NCBI RefSeq assembly: GCF_029962835.1
Contig: NC_080573.1
Coordinates: forward strand, 90,205,501 to 90,269,500
Length of the DNA stretch: 64,000 bases
Direction of reading: 5' to 3'
Origin: Magnolia sinica
Taxonomy: Eukaryota; Streptophyta; Magnoliopsida; Magnoliales; Magnoliaceae
The stretch's first letter is position 1, and every line of letters starts with the position of its first letter. Positions 47,510-59,200 of this stretch are shown here, piece by piece. The translations under genes and the position numbers were made by a program. The notes beneath the pieces are model-generated. The model did not search any database, was not told where the DNA came from, and saw nothing but the letters and a program-made list of their open reading frames with translations.

Positions 47510-49845
47510 TGTCATGCCCTGAACTCGGAAACCCGGCTCACAAAATTCCCGATCACCAAATCCGGCGCCGACAGCCTCCGTACAACCCCATTCTCGGCTC
47601 CCGGCACCCATTTACCAGATTCTGATCCTGAGATACTACAAGGAGGATTTATATCATCAGTCTGATTCATAATGAGCATAACCAAAAGCATAACCCACGA
47701 ACAATAACCATAAGAACACCTTCACAAAATCTACTATGATAAAAAACTTTTGGATACAGTGCGTATGAAAGGGAAATACAATATAACGAAAGCAACAAAA
47801 CTTTAGAAGCTCGTCTGCATGCTCCTGCTGCTACTATGTTACAGCTGTGTCCTGGCGTCACTTGCACGCATTAATTGTGCATAAACTTATAGAAAGCTTA
47901 GAAGGTGGTGTAAGTGTGTGCGTAATATAAGCGTGCTCATAATGCAAGGTCAAAGTAATGAGGAATCATGGTGATGAACACATGAATGCAATCAGCCGTA
48001 CCAAGGCTATGCGGTGCAAGATATGAATACTAACAACCATAACACGGCCATGCGATGCGAGATGCAACTCAAGCATGCCAATCCTCATCATATATCAGTA
48101 CAGTTCTCATTCTGGATAATCACCGGGGTTTAGTACACTCCAAGTGGCACTGCCGCTCTCCTAGCCGCACAATCCAAGTGAGCATAAGAAACCTCACTAT
48201 TCGCCTGGCCAATAGTCTGCCAATACCTATCCGGCATGTCGATAGTAGATCTATTCATGAGCTGGTCAAACTCAGCCTAATATTTCCCCCTACCCTCGGG
48301 CGAGTAAGGCCACACCCCTTTCCAACCGACCACAACACAGTGGGAGACGCGGCCTCCTGGTATTCGGCCCTCATGCGCTCATATATCTACTCAGTCTCGA
48401 CGTTGGAGTCATCTTCTAGTACCATCGGGTTTAGAGATTTTCACCCAGGGACATCTATGGTGCCCGTATGCTAGAACCAATCATTTTTGGTATCCAATCC
48501 AGCCACCCACGAAGTGTTTGTGGAGGCTATGGGCCTGATATCACTAGGGCATACAATGAGCACAATCACACGAATGCAAGTGCATGAATCATACCATCAG
48601 ACATGCAACAATCCTGCGCATACCGCGCGATCATGTAGGGCAACTCCGCCTATCGGGGAGTCCATAAACCATCTACCCGAAGGCATGTGCAATGATCAGT
48701 CAATCCCCACATCAGGTATACATATAATGCGTACGATCATGAATCATGAATCTATACTATACATGTTATGTGGTGATGGGCTTTGATCAAAACGAAGATG
48801 GACCTAAACGGCCTACACACTGCAAGTATGGGCCTATTAATGGGCCCTAGGGAGAGTGACAATGCGGACATTTAACCGACATCGTCCGTACAATGTGGGC
48901 ATCTAACCAACATTGCTCCCAAGGCACTACCGCTATAAGAGTCAACACATAAATCATGGTGGAATCACATTATAATGGGCCTCATGTACATCTCATTGGG
49001 CCTCGACCCATGGGCCTCCAATACATCAAATGGGCCTCATGCATGGGTCACGTATATATATATATATATATATCAAGGTGGGCGTCAACGACAGGCCATA
49101 AATGCATCAACATGGGCCTAGTCACATGGGCCTTGCATATATTACAATGGGCCTCATAATATGGGCCTTATATAATTTAAGGTGGGCCTCAACAAGGTCC
49201 ACTAATACATTAAAATGGGCTTCAACAATGGGCCTTAAATTATCTCCAAAATGGTTGGACAGTTTGGATGAAAATCAGTGCAACCACGTATTTGCAGAAA
49301 ATCAGTTCTGGATGGTTGGGCACTGTTTGAGTAAATGAGGGAAAGAGAATATTAAGAGTGATGGATGGAGTGGTGGGTGTAAGAAAAAGTGATGGGAAAG
49401 TAGGATTGTGTTTGAAATTTGTGAAAAGAAGTATGGTTGTGGTTGAAAATGTGAAAAAGAGGAATGGTGAGGTTAAGAGAGAGTGGACTTTTGAAAAAAG
49501 TAGGGATGTGTTGTTGTACTTTGGGTAAGGCTTGTACTTGACATTAATTGATGGGACATATCGTAGAGATTCCCTCAAAATTCGCAACGCATGGCGTTTC
49601 TTTAAAATGAACACAGGCCCATATCTCCTGGCCTGGGTATCGGTTTAGTGCACAAGTCGCGGCGTTGGAACCGCGGCGACGGCGCGATCGCTATAATACA
49701 AGTTTTGGTTCGAACCGACTTAGGTATGCGGGACCCGGTTTAGGATCGCGCGCAATCATCGGATACGGTGCGAAGGTTGCCGAAATTCGACCGGAAGGAC
49801 CGCGGAAGCTAACGGAGCAGTACAGACTAGGACACGGGTCTTACA
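47510..49845 (+). mobile_element. Long solo LTR (copy C), 2.3 kb, TSD TAGAG
   Basis: The LTR begins TGTCATGCCCTGAACTCGG and ends GGACACGGGTCTTACA, with the perfect duplication TAGAG at 47505-47509 and 49846-49850. It shares its first ~1 kb with copies A and B. The GGGCCTCAT..AATACATCAA array at 48950-49240 is the inverted relative of 6130-6745. There is no internal domain. Looks whole. Confidence 0.88.
49051..49073. repeat. (AT)n microsatellite in copy C
   Basis: About eleven AT units. Confidence 0.9.
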
Positions 49846-49974
49846 TAGAGGACTAGAAAGAAAATACACAGATTGGATCTAGGTTCCAGTAGGCTTAATA
49901 ACAAATCTCTTCCACGTTACTTTTTCGAGATTGGATACTATGTAACTTCTTTATTCAAAATTCGTATACCTGTT

Positions 49975-50130
49975 GATCCAAAGACAAGCAATTTAGTCCA
50001 AAAAACTTTTAAAAACTTATTAGTAGACTACCTTGGGAATATTTGAAACTTCCCTTTATTTTCGAGAATTTGACCATATCATAATGCTAGTATGGTCAAA
50101 ATCCCTATATGTTATTGAATTCCTTTTGAC
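49975..50130 (-). repeat. Right copy of the ~150-bp inverted repeat pair
   Basis: Inverted partner of 45205-45360. The two enclose the 23-bp arrays and solo LTR C, so they may be terminal inverted repeats of a larger foldback or Mutator-like element, or two dispersed repeats. Confidence 0.65.
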
Positions 50131-50370
50131 ACGCAAGGGCCATTACATGCTTACATCATTGTTTTAGGAGGGAAGACTTGCTACCTTTTAGAATTGCAAG
50201 CGTGTAAGGACGTTATTGTGGTGGACTAAACTAGTCTGCAACTGAGAATGATTGTTGGGTGCGTAAAGATAGAATTAATACCACTTATTCTCATAAAGGC
50301 GATGGTTGTAGGCAGAGACATATGAGGGCTTGAGGGTGGGTTTTCTTTTATGTATTTGGACCATTTTTAA

Positions 50371-50378
<8 letters not shown>

Positions 50379-50425
<47 letters not shown>
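50379..50425. repeat. (TG)n microsatellite
   Basis: About 23 perfect TG units. Confidence 0.95.
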
Positions 50426-50427
<2 letters not shown>

Positions 50428-50559
50428 TGTAAAGTAATATTTTTACTTAATATTCATTTTTAATTGTGTTGTGCAACATTCTTTAGATTTCAAATATTAA
50501 ATATATATATATATATAGGTTCCGATCAAAATATTTAAAAAATATAAAGGTTGGAATCA

Positions 50560-51038
50560 AAATATAAATAAAAAATATTTTTTTACTGGCGGTCAGCACC
50601 TATACCGGCGCATCTTTACAGTTTTTACCGGCATTTTTCATGGCATATACTGCCGGTTGCATGCCTTTGTAACTATGCTTGGCTTGTTGGGAGCCTTTTA
50701 CTGACACTTCGATAGGCTTCTACTAGCATTTTTATAGGTCTAAATGGCATTTTGGCAGACCTTTCCCCACGTTTCGGTAGACCTTTCGTAATGCTTTTCA
50801 TGTTGTTCCCGGTGTTTCGACAGAACTTTATCAGTGCATCGACAGGCCTTTGGCGGCACTGTTCAAGCCTTTTCCAGCAACCAGTAAAAATGCCAGTAAA
50901 GCCACCGACAAATGTTTAATCTACACTGGCCTGGCAGCAAAAATGCCGGTAAACAATGCTGGCCGCAGGAGAATCCTCTGCAGGTGCCCTTTTTTGAGTG
51001 TTTGTCTAGCCACCGGTAAAGTTCATTTTCTTACAGTG
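50560..51038. mobile_element. Right end of a CACTA-like element (GCCGGTAAA subterminal repeats)
   Basis: The terminus ..CATTTTCTTACAGTG at 51038 is CACTGTAAGAAAATG on the minus strand. Upstream lie many degenerate copies of ACCGGCATTTT/GCCGGTAAA. The left end was not found. Confidence 0.6.
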
Positions 51039-51654
51039 ACATCACTACAACAAATGGGACATTTAGCGGCGCTCATAAGCGCCGCTAAAAGTCCCTAAAA
51101 GCACCGGTGATTTTATTAGTGGCGCTAATCAAGCGCCGATAAATGGGTATGTCACTAAAGGTAATAACGACGCTAGTTAACTTTTACCGGCGCTTTTCTG
51201 AGCGCCGCAATTATCTTTTTCCCCGACGCGAATAAGCGTTGCTAAAAATCACTTAGAGCGCCGGTAAAAGTGGTTTGTGGACACTTTTAAGTGCCGTAAG
51301 ATTTCTACACGAGCGCCGCTAAAAGCCTTTGTATGGATTTGCCAGGCTCTAGCATGCCAGTAATTTTTTATTATATATAATTCAATCAAAACCTGTATTT
51401 TTTAAATATTTGAAACTTAAAAATGATGTAATACAAATAAAACTGAATATTAAACAAAATTTATTATAATAAATGGTCTTGAATATAAATAAAAACAAAT
51501 CCTCTATATGGTCTACTCCTAGCATGAGTGGCGTCAAAAGGCTGAAGTGATTTGAACTCTGGATTGCCCCACTAGTATGCAACGAGAAGAGTGGATTACC
51601 CACCATTAGCCCTTTGAAAACTACTCCTATGATAGTCAGAACCAGGCTAGTCCT

Positions 51655-51880
51655 TAGCTGCTCCATGGAATTCAGTTTTTCGGCGCTTAACATGCTGATC
51701 TTTTGGGTGGAAAGAATGGTATCTGGCAATATTCCTTCATGACTTGAAGAGAGCTCTTTCCGCAGCTCATCAAGCTTCATCTCTAAACCTGATGACATAC
51801 TACGCTTGGTAGCTTTTATATTTGCGGTGTTACCATTTTGTCCAATGCATATTTCAAGTTCAATTGTCTTCTTCCCTATC
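51655..51880 (-). pseudogene. Captured fragment, perhaps HRDC-like
   Basis: An open stretch reads GLEMKLDELRKELSSSHEGI then LPDTILSTQKISMLSAEKLN and SMEQL. The spacing (LDELR..G..PDTILS..I..LS..EQL) resembles an HRDC domain of RecQ/RNase D proteins, but I cannot confirm this. No other part of such a gene is seen. Confidence 0.25.
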
Positions 51881-52229
51881 AGATGACAACAAGACATGCA
51901 TCAACTGCTTCCCACACAACTAATGATTTGGATTTTCCATTGGATAACGCAACTCGAATCCAAGGAAACCAAACTCTGATAGAGAACTGTAGTTCAAAAC
52001 AACCATTTTGCATATCATGTTAGAGTTGTACTAAACCATGGTGTTCACTTTATGAAGAGAAGGAAAATATCACATACCACAATTACGGGTTTAACCATCT
52101 CTCAAAAAACTAAAAAGAAAAAACAAACAAATAAATAAAAGATGGGACTTAACAGAGCATTCCATGTAGAAGTAGAAAAGACGAAAATTAAAAAATAAAT
52201 AAATAAATCAAATCAAATCAAATGCTTAC

Positions 52230-52296
52230 CAAGATGGCCCTGCTTAGCAGCAATATGGAATGAGTCGTAGCCATTCTTGGCCTTGAGAGCAGCTGT
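52230..52296 (-). pseudogene. Captured exon of an ITN1-like ankyrin-repeat gene
   Basis: A 67-bp exon runs between a TTTTCAG acceptor and CTTG|GTAAGC donor. It encodes TAALKAKNGYDSFHIAAKQG + HL. The KARNGYDAFHIAAKQGHL motif is the signature of plant ITN1/ACD6-type ankyrin proteins. A second open segment upstream (52330-52410, AEKNMRDILVQGEQAERNVK) is not recognised. No PGG or other ankyrin exon follows, so this is an isolated fragment. Confidence 0.65.
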
Positions 52297-52947
52297 CTGA
52301 AAATCCTTGAGTTTCTGAACTGCGAACAGATATTTTACATTTCTCTCTGCTTGCTCCCCTTGAACAAGAATGTCACGCATATTTTTCTCCGCAAGAGCTT
52401 TTGCCTGAATTTTGAAATGAAAAGAAAAAAATGTAAGCTCACGGTAATTCCATTCAAGAAGCTTGTCTCCCAAATTAAACAGAACCACATCACCTACAAC
52501 AAAATATTTTGAAGGAAAGATCACGGTAATTCTATAAGAGGGCTTCTCTAGGCCATTCCTTATTTCCTTCTTTGAAGGAAAGATCTGTATGTAATCAAGG
52601 GCTATGAATGGACTGAAATTAATTAAACAGAGATGCATCTTAATATTATTTATGATGGCAGCCTCAACTATATAAGAGTGTGAACCCACACCATGCACAC
52701 ACAATCTCAAGTTTCTTTTTGTATAGGTACGATCACACCATTCTAAAAATTACTTCAAGCCAGTTGTGTAATCAAAAGAATGTACTTAGTCTTTTCCAAA
52801 ACAATAAGAGGTTGTGACTGTATGATTGCTCCTCCTACATAAACACCAAATCAGGCAAGGAACAACTGCAGGCTTTTCCAAAACATCAAATGATGCAAAA
52901 CCCAGTACAAAAATTCCCCAATTGTAAATAGATTTGCATACCCATTT

Positions 52948-53225
52948 GTGAATGAGATAGGCATGATTTCTGCTTTGCAACACCCGCATCTTGTAAAGCT
53001 CTATGGATGCTGTATCAGTTTGTGGATGAGATATTTCTGCTTTGCAACACCTACATCTTGTAAAGCTCTATGGATGCTGTATCAGTTTGTGGATGATATA
53101 GGCATGATTTCTGCTTTGCAACACCCGCATCTTGTAAAACTCTATGGATGCTGTATGGAAGGAAATCAGCTATTGCTCATATATGAGTATATGGAAAATA
53201 ATAGTTTTTCCCATGCTCTGTTTGG
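52948..53225 (+). pseudogene. Receptor-like kinase fragment with internal triplication
   Basis: The frame gives NEIGMISALQHPHLVKLYGC, then after two repeats CCMEGNQLLLIYEYMENNSF. This is kinase subdomain III-V of LRR receptor kinases of the At1g07650 type. A segment of about 65-76 bp containing GCTTTGCAACACCCGCATCT occurs three times (52973, 53038, 53114), and the frame changes in the middle copy. Non-functional fragment on the strand opposite to the ankyrin exon. Confidence 0.7.
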
Positions 53226-53259
53226 TATGATTTGTTTCACCGTGATCATGACATGATGG

Positions 53260-54533
53260 TAGCCCAAATATCGCATGTGTGCCACAAATTCTCTTAGCAT
53301 TGTTCATCAAGAAATGAAGCTTAATAGTATATTAACAGAGTTGGCTTTAAAAGATGTCATAAGAAAGAACTTTGATGGAAAAGGCTGGACAAATTGAAGG
53401 GAATGATTGGAAGTACCACATCCAGAGAAATTAAGTAATTGAGAATTGTTGTCAACATCGAGCATGTAATAAACCTGTAAATAGATTAGTATGAAAGAGA
53501 TCACAATCAGCAATAAGACAATTATGCAGTAGTTAAATATTTAAGCAAATGGAATATGCACATATGTTTAGTTGAATTCTGTAGCATTTAAGAGCTAAGG
53601 CATTTGCTAAGAAGAAAGAACATAAGCAAGCAGCCCAGTGCGAGATTCGGCTGGTCATGGCATTTTTAACTAAGATTGTCACTCATGTCTCAACAAAACA
53701 ACCTTAACGACCTTTAGTCAATCTCAGTTGATGGTCCATAACAAGTTAGGTGACAAAGTAAATATATTAAAGGAAGACAGTAAATTTAAATACATGTCAA
53801 TCAGTTAGCATGGCTCACAATGGAAGATCTACCATACCTCAATTCCAGCATTATGGAAGGCTTTCACCATTTGTCAGAACTAGCATAGCGGCTCATGGGA
53901 GCAAAGAAATTTATGGTAGAATAATAGAAAAATATCAATCAAATAAATAATATACCGCATAGAAAAAGCATAGCAAGACCTAGTAAGAGTGATACCGACA
54001 TGACTAGCAAGCATGTACCACAGCTAATAGTAAGTGGCATCAACTGTTTCCAAATCACAACCTAGGAATATATTGAAGTAAGACAATGAAGCATAGGGTA
54101 TTACGCACCACAAGATAAATGGCTTAAAGAACCAATTGATTGCTAAGAGAAAGTATAGCCGGCCTGATGATTGGACCGACCTATTCTCAGGCCAAGGCAT
54201 CTACATGGAGGGACCCACCTCATGGACAGCTTCATTTGACCACCCAATAAATGTCCACCAATTCCATTAAGGAATGATTTACACCAGTTACCTGATGAGC
54301 ATAGCATTGATGTATTTTGAATCTGCCACCTAATATACAGAAAATAGATAGTTGGACTTGATTGATAATTCACCCTGCCTCAAATCTACAGTGTGCACAT
54401 ACTTATGTTACATTCAATTCTACCATTGATGTGTTGCTTTCTTTAAAGAGTGCATCAAATGAAAATTAGTAGAGCCAAAACAGGGCATGACCTATCCATG
54501 ATCTGTCCCAATAGTCCAAGGGTCAAGAAAGTT
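53260..54533. other. Non-coding, nothing recognised except a common repeat phrase
   Basis: 54155-54260 holds a 'CCTGATGATTGGACCGACCT..GGGACCCACCTCATGGAC' dispersed-repeat phrase. No exons are visible. Confidence 0.4.
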
Positions 54534-55154
54534 CACTACCAAAAAAAGGGGCAAAGCCGACGGACTTTGAGGGGTTTTGGCTACGGCTAATATCCGTCGG
54601 TATCACCGACGGCTTTTAGCCATCGGTGAAAATCGATAATCCGTTGGGGAAACTTCAGTTTTGGATGGTGGACGTCCAACCGTCTACCGTTTTCCCATTT
54701 TGTGGTCACCTCGAGACTTATTTAATTCTCATTTTTGGTGGTCTAGCCCAAAATGATGTTGAGAAATGTATGGACGGCATGGATGAAGTATATCCATCAT
54801 GGTGGGGCCCATAGATCCCTGCCCTTTCCAAAGGTATGTTTACCGTTTTTTGCTTTCTGTAAAAACTGTGGGTTTTAAGCAGAATTTAAAATAGTGGTGA
54901 TTCCTTTATAAAAATAATGGTAATTATATAGAGTTATCCAGACCATTCAAATAATCCGTTTGGTTGTAAGTGATTAATATTTATAATGTTGTTATATAAT
55001 ACAATTTTAGGCATCCAGAAAATGGTCCCTCTTGCATGTACGACTATTAACCGGCGTTTTGTTATAAACAGTGGTAGACGCACAGAATATCGGATTTGAA
55101 CTGTTTATCCGATTTAGAAGAGGAATTCCGAAATAACGAGCGCTCATCTGCTCT

Positions 55155-55355
55155 TTTCGCCATTTTCATCGAGCGGGTCCCTCTCAGAGCTCTCTTTTTG
55201 CCATTTTCATCGAGCGGGTCCCTCTCAGAGCTCTCTTTTTGCCATTTGCATCGAGCGGGTCCCTCTCAGAGCTCTCTTTTTGCCATTTGCATCGAGCGGG
55301 TCCCTCTCAGAGCTCTCTTTTTGCCATTTTCATCGAGCGGGTCCCTCTTAGAGCT
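55155..55355 (+). repeat. 41-bp minisatellite, five copies
   Basis: GAGCGGGTCCCTCTCAGAGC starts at 55171, 55212, 55253, 55294 and 55335. Copies are nearly identical. As 41 is not a multiple of three, the reading frame rotates with each copy, yet one frame stays open from 55096 to 55518. Confidence 0.95.
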
Positions 55356-55404
55356 GCTTGCATTTCTATCTTCCAAATGTGATCCGAATCTCAGCAATGG
55401 AAGC

Positions 55405-55483
55405 GTTAAATCAAAGATTGAAGATCTAAACTGGGATCCGTGCGGGAGTTGCTGGGAGATTCACGGACTGATGCAATTCCCCG
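55405..55483 (+). pseudogene. Captured SELO-like exon 1
   Basis: KIEDLNWD is read first and, one frame on, VRELLGDSRTDAIPR up to a CCCCG|GTAGGT donor. Plant SELO (selenoprotein O/UPF0061, a mitochondrial or plastid pseudokinase-fold AMPylase) has EDLNWDHSFVRELPGDPRTD near its N-terminus. About three codons are missing at the frame change. With exon 2 it shows capture of a genomic piece including the intron. Confidence 0.7.
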
Positions 55484-56168
55484 GTAGGTTTTTGCTTTTC
55501 ACCCATGGACTTCTTTGATAGGTTTCTAATTTCATCAGGAAGTGGGCTTCCTGACATGAAGGGCTTGTGTTTGAGCTTGTTGGCTATATTTCTAGCTTAG
55601 TGTAGTCTTTTCTCTTTTCAGTTGCTTTTGTTTTTTTTTTTTTTTTTGTTGCCTTTTGGCTGTTGTCTAATAAAATCGTCACCTTTCAAAAAAAAAAAAA
55701 ACTGTCATGTGGGCCAGAATGTTAGAAAGTAGCAGACAGCGTAGAAAAACTTGCCAAGTTTTTTTTTCCCTGTGACTTTCCATTTGTTTCATAAACTGTG
55801 GCCCACATGATCAATCTAGTAGCCTTGAATTTGGGTGAGGGCATCATATCTTGTGGGATCCACCTGATGGTCGACTTGAAATTGGGTGGTGCACATATAC
55901 ATCGAAAACAGGCTGTTGGTTGGCCCCTTTTAACCGTCCACTGTCTTGTACACATGCTGCTTGATGATCAGCAGGCAAAAATATGAGCTACTAAACATTC
56001 ATCATGGGGCCGGCATGATGAATAGCGTGGAACTACATGTAGGTGCTGTTGTAGGCATGGGTGGGATAGTTGTGCATATGCCAATCTGCGGCTAGGAATA
56101 TTTATCCTCAATGACCTGACTTGAGAAACCTGACTGATGTGTTGGTGTTATTTTATTTTGGTTTGCAG

Positions 56169-56258
56169 GTGAATCTTGCCTTCTGCTAAACTGGTGAACC
56201 CTGAACTTGTGGCGCGGTCAGAACCAGTTGCTGAGTTGCTTGATTTGGATCTGAAAGA
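56169..56258 (+). pseudogene. Captured SELO-like exon 2
   Basis: After a GTTTGCAG acceptor the text reads PSAKLVNPELVARSEPVAEL + LDLDLKE up to AAAGA|GTAAGT. This matches the next SELO segment (SPSAEVENPQLVAWSESVADLLDLDPKE in plants). The start of the exon is shortened relative to the family. The intron between the exons is 685 bp. Later SELO exons are not seen. Confidence 0.75.
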
Positions 56259-56259
56259 G

Positions 56260-59200
56260 TAAGTGACTTCACTTGTGCTCCTAGATAGTGTTGCTAGACT
56301 TTTGGTGCCATGTACAAAGCAATTTAAATTGCTAAAACCTTCAGAATCTCTCTCAACTTGTTTACCCAGAGGCCAGAGCTTCTATGTGAATAACCAAAAC
56401 TCTGTGACCTCACCTTTTTGCACCATTGTTTACTTTACTTTTGATTTGATGGAACATGGGCTTTTCCATCTTTGGGAAATTGGGTCTCTCTGTAGATGTG
56501 GTTGCAACTAGTGAAGTCAGTAGTTTGTTGGCATTGGATCCCTCAAAGAATTTGCACAAAGAATCAATTCAGTAGCAGGCAAGCATAGGAGCTTAAGATC
56601 GTGACATTTCATTGAGCTGGTTACGTTCTGTCATCACTTATTGTTGTGTCCAGCATTTGGTATATTTGCATTCTGTGAATAGATTCCGGCGCTGATGCTG
56701 TAATTCACTAGTATGCAGCCAAGTTTGCTATCATTAGCTAAATATAGCTGTGAGGTTTGTTGAATGAGGAAAATATGCAGGCCTCACCATGGATGGCCCA
56801 TGGGATAAAAATCCGTACAGATTGGGAGATCCTAGAACTATGTTATTTGGCCCTTTTTGTGGTTGAATGTGAAGGATAGTAGTAATTCTTTCTTGACTGC
56901 CTATTTGTTGGCAACTACTACAAGGGTTGGGATTTCTCCAATCTGGGAGATTTGCTGAATGGGGCATCCATAGTGCAGCCCCTGATTTCGACTATTGGGA
57001 TCAATGAACTAGGGACCACATTTTAGCACTCCTACAATCTGAAAACTTGAAACAGTTTTGCAACACTCGGCCTGCCACTTCAGAAATGTTGTAATCTTAA
57101 TGTTGTTTCAACCATGTGTCTTTTCCTTTGGGATTAGATTGCTACAGTATGAGGATGTATTAGATGTTAAACGCCGAATACGGAATTAGTTATTCAACCT
57201 TTAATCACCACACACATGGTAGGCATATAAAAGATTCTGAATCTTGACTGTTCATCTTTTTTAGAATATGTGTAAATTTATTTTTATTTTTATTTTTTTG
57301 AGTAGGCAACAACATAGCCATTAGCCAGAGCATGGCATTTGTGTAGGAAGGTGGACAACCATGGAAAAGAAAATGATTTCCCCTGATATGACAGTTTCCC
57401 TGTTTGGGAAACCAAAAAAAAGGGGGTAATCAATTTTGTTTCCTAGATTTTCTTAAAAAAATGAGTAAAATCATTTCCACACATAAGCGAAAAAAGAAAA
57501 AAAGAAACCATTAAATGTAGATTTTCAAATGTCATATTGACTTAGAGAAACATGGAAAAAATGGTGGAATTTTTCAATGATAGTTTAGGAGATGCTAACA
57601 TACACATTTGCATATTTAAGAGTCGAATAATAGCAAAAAATAAGTAAATTTGTATATTTAGGGATCAAATGATAAATTTCCCTTTAATGGGGGGAGTAAA
57701 AGCATGCGTCTTTGATTCGAGGAAACATTGGGGAAACATGGGAAAATTGGTGGATCCATCCATACATCCAACGATGCATGCACATGCATAGATACAAACA
57801 CACATTCATGATCAATCCATCCATCCATACAATCATTCATGCATGCATGCATACATACAATGACACATACATATATATACACATGCATGATCCATTCATC
57901 CATGCATACACACATACACACATCTATACACATGCATGATCCATTCTTTTCTATGGTTAGCATGAATTTTATTTAAAGAAAAAGAAGAAAAATATCATAC
58001 AACATCCATCAAGTAAATGGAGAAGAATGCCTAGATGAACATTGTTGAGATGCACCTTATTTTGCTACCCTATTTGCCTGATTATTAGCCTCCCAGGGAA
58101 TGAGGTTAAATTTGGTGCTTACCTAAGCTAACAATTCTCTAATCTGCTTTGGCTGTTCTTCTTTTTTCTTTCATGCCAAGGAAATTACACTCCTTGAATC
58201 ACCTTCTACAATCAGTTGATGGTTCTCAATCATTCTCCTGATGTGTTTAACGAATTATCCTTTCTCTTCAACATATTAGTAGAGTTTGACTCTTTTCTTG
58301 GCAAAAAAAATTTCTGCTAACAAAACTTCTAGAAATATAATTTTCCAGTGCTAAAGAGAGGGCAACTTGGACGACCAAGCCGCTTTTTTTTCTTTGGGTT
58401 CAAATAAGAACCCATATTGAGTTACAAAAAGGAAAAAAGGTAAATCAAGAAAGGAAAATGCAAATATGGTACCCAAAAACCTTTAGGGGTTATAATTATT
58501 CTTCGACATCATGGTTTTGTTTGATACTCGGAAATTGTAACAAGGTTTTCCTAATATCTGTTCACATGTTAACACAGACAGCTCTCCTTTTTTCTAGTAT
58601 ATGGTTCACATGTATTTGATTATTTCCATTTAACATTCGTCAATAATAAGACTTGGATGATTTGTTAAGTGGACAATTTGAGTTGATCTTTTAACATTTC
58701 CATACAAAACAACCAAACAATGGAATTAGTATTGGAAACTGTTAAATGTAAATTTTCACTTGTTATATAATTTGAGTTGACCTTTTGACACTTTCATAGA
58801 AAACAACCAAACAATGAAATTATTGATAGATTTTGCAATTTTCTATTTCTTGAAGATTTCATAGGGGTTTTCAACATCCATATTTTGAATTCTCTCTACC
58901 CAAACAGGTTTGGATAAACCAGTTTTCCCCAGTTGGTATTTAAAATTTTACTTCCTTTTGGAAGGCTGACTTGGGTCCCTTGGGGTCTTTTCCACAGTAG
59001 AGGTTTTCAAATCATTGTACCAACAACATGTGATCTTAGAAAAGGCTAGTTTGCCCTTTCCATTTTCCTTCATTAAAGTCCATGTGCATTGGTTGAAACT
59101 AAAAGGGAAATGCTTTGCTAGAGGGATTCATCCAAACTTTCTCACTGGGTAGGATGGTAAAAGGGAAAAATATCAATGGACCTCATTTAAATGCATGGTT

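Larger units (their letters stand above)
51043..54533. mobile_element. CACTA element left end with captured gene fragments
   Basis: It begins CACTACAACAAATGGGACAT, followed by the hairpin TAGCGGCGCT-CATA-AGCGCCGCTA and further CGCCG..GCGCTAA copies to ~51350. Preceding bases CAT would be the 3-bp target copy. No matching right terminus is visible before 54534, so it is truncated or its end has decayed. It holds fragments of at least two host genes and no transposase. Confidence 0.6.

Noticed and set aside
57658-57963. Cys/Met-rich 101-codon ORF
   Set aside because: It derives from the CATGCATA/CATC simple repeat.
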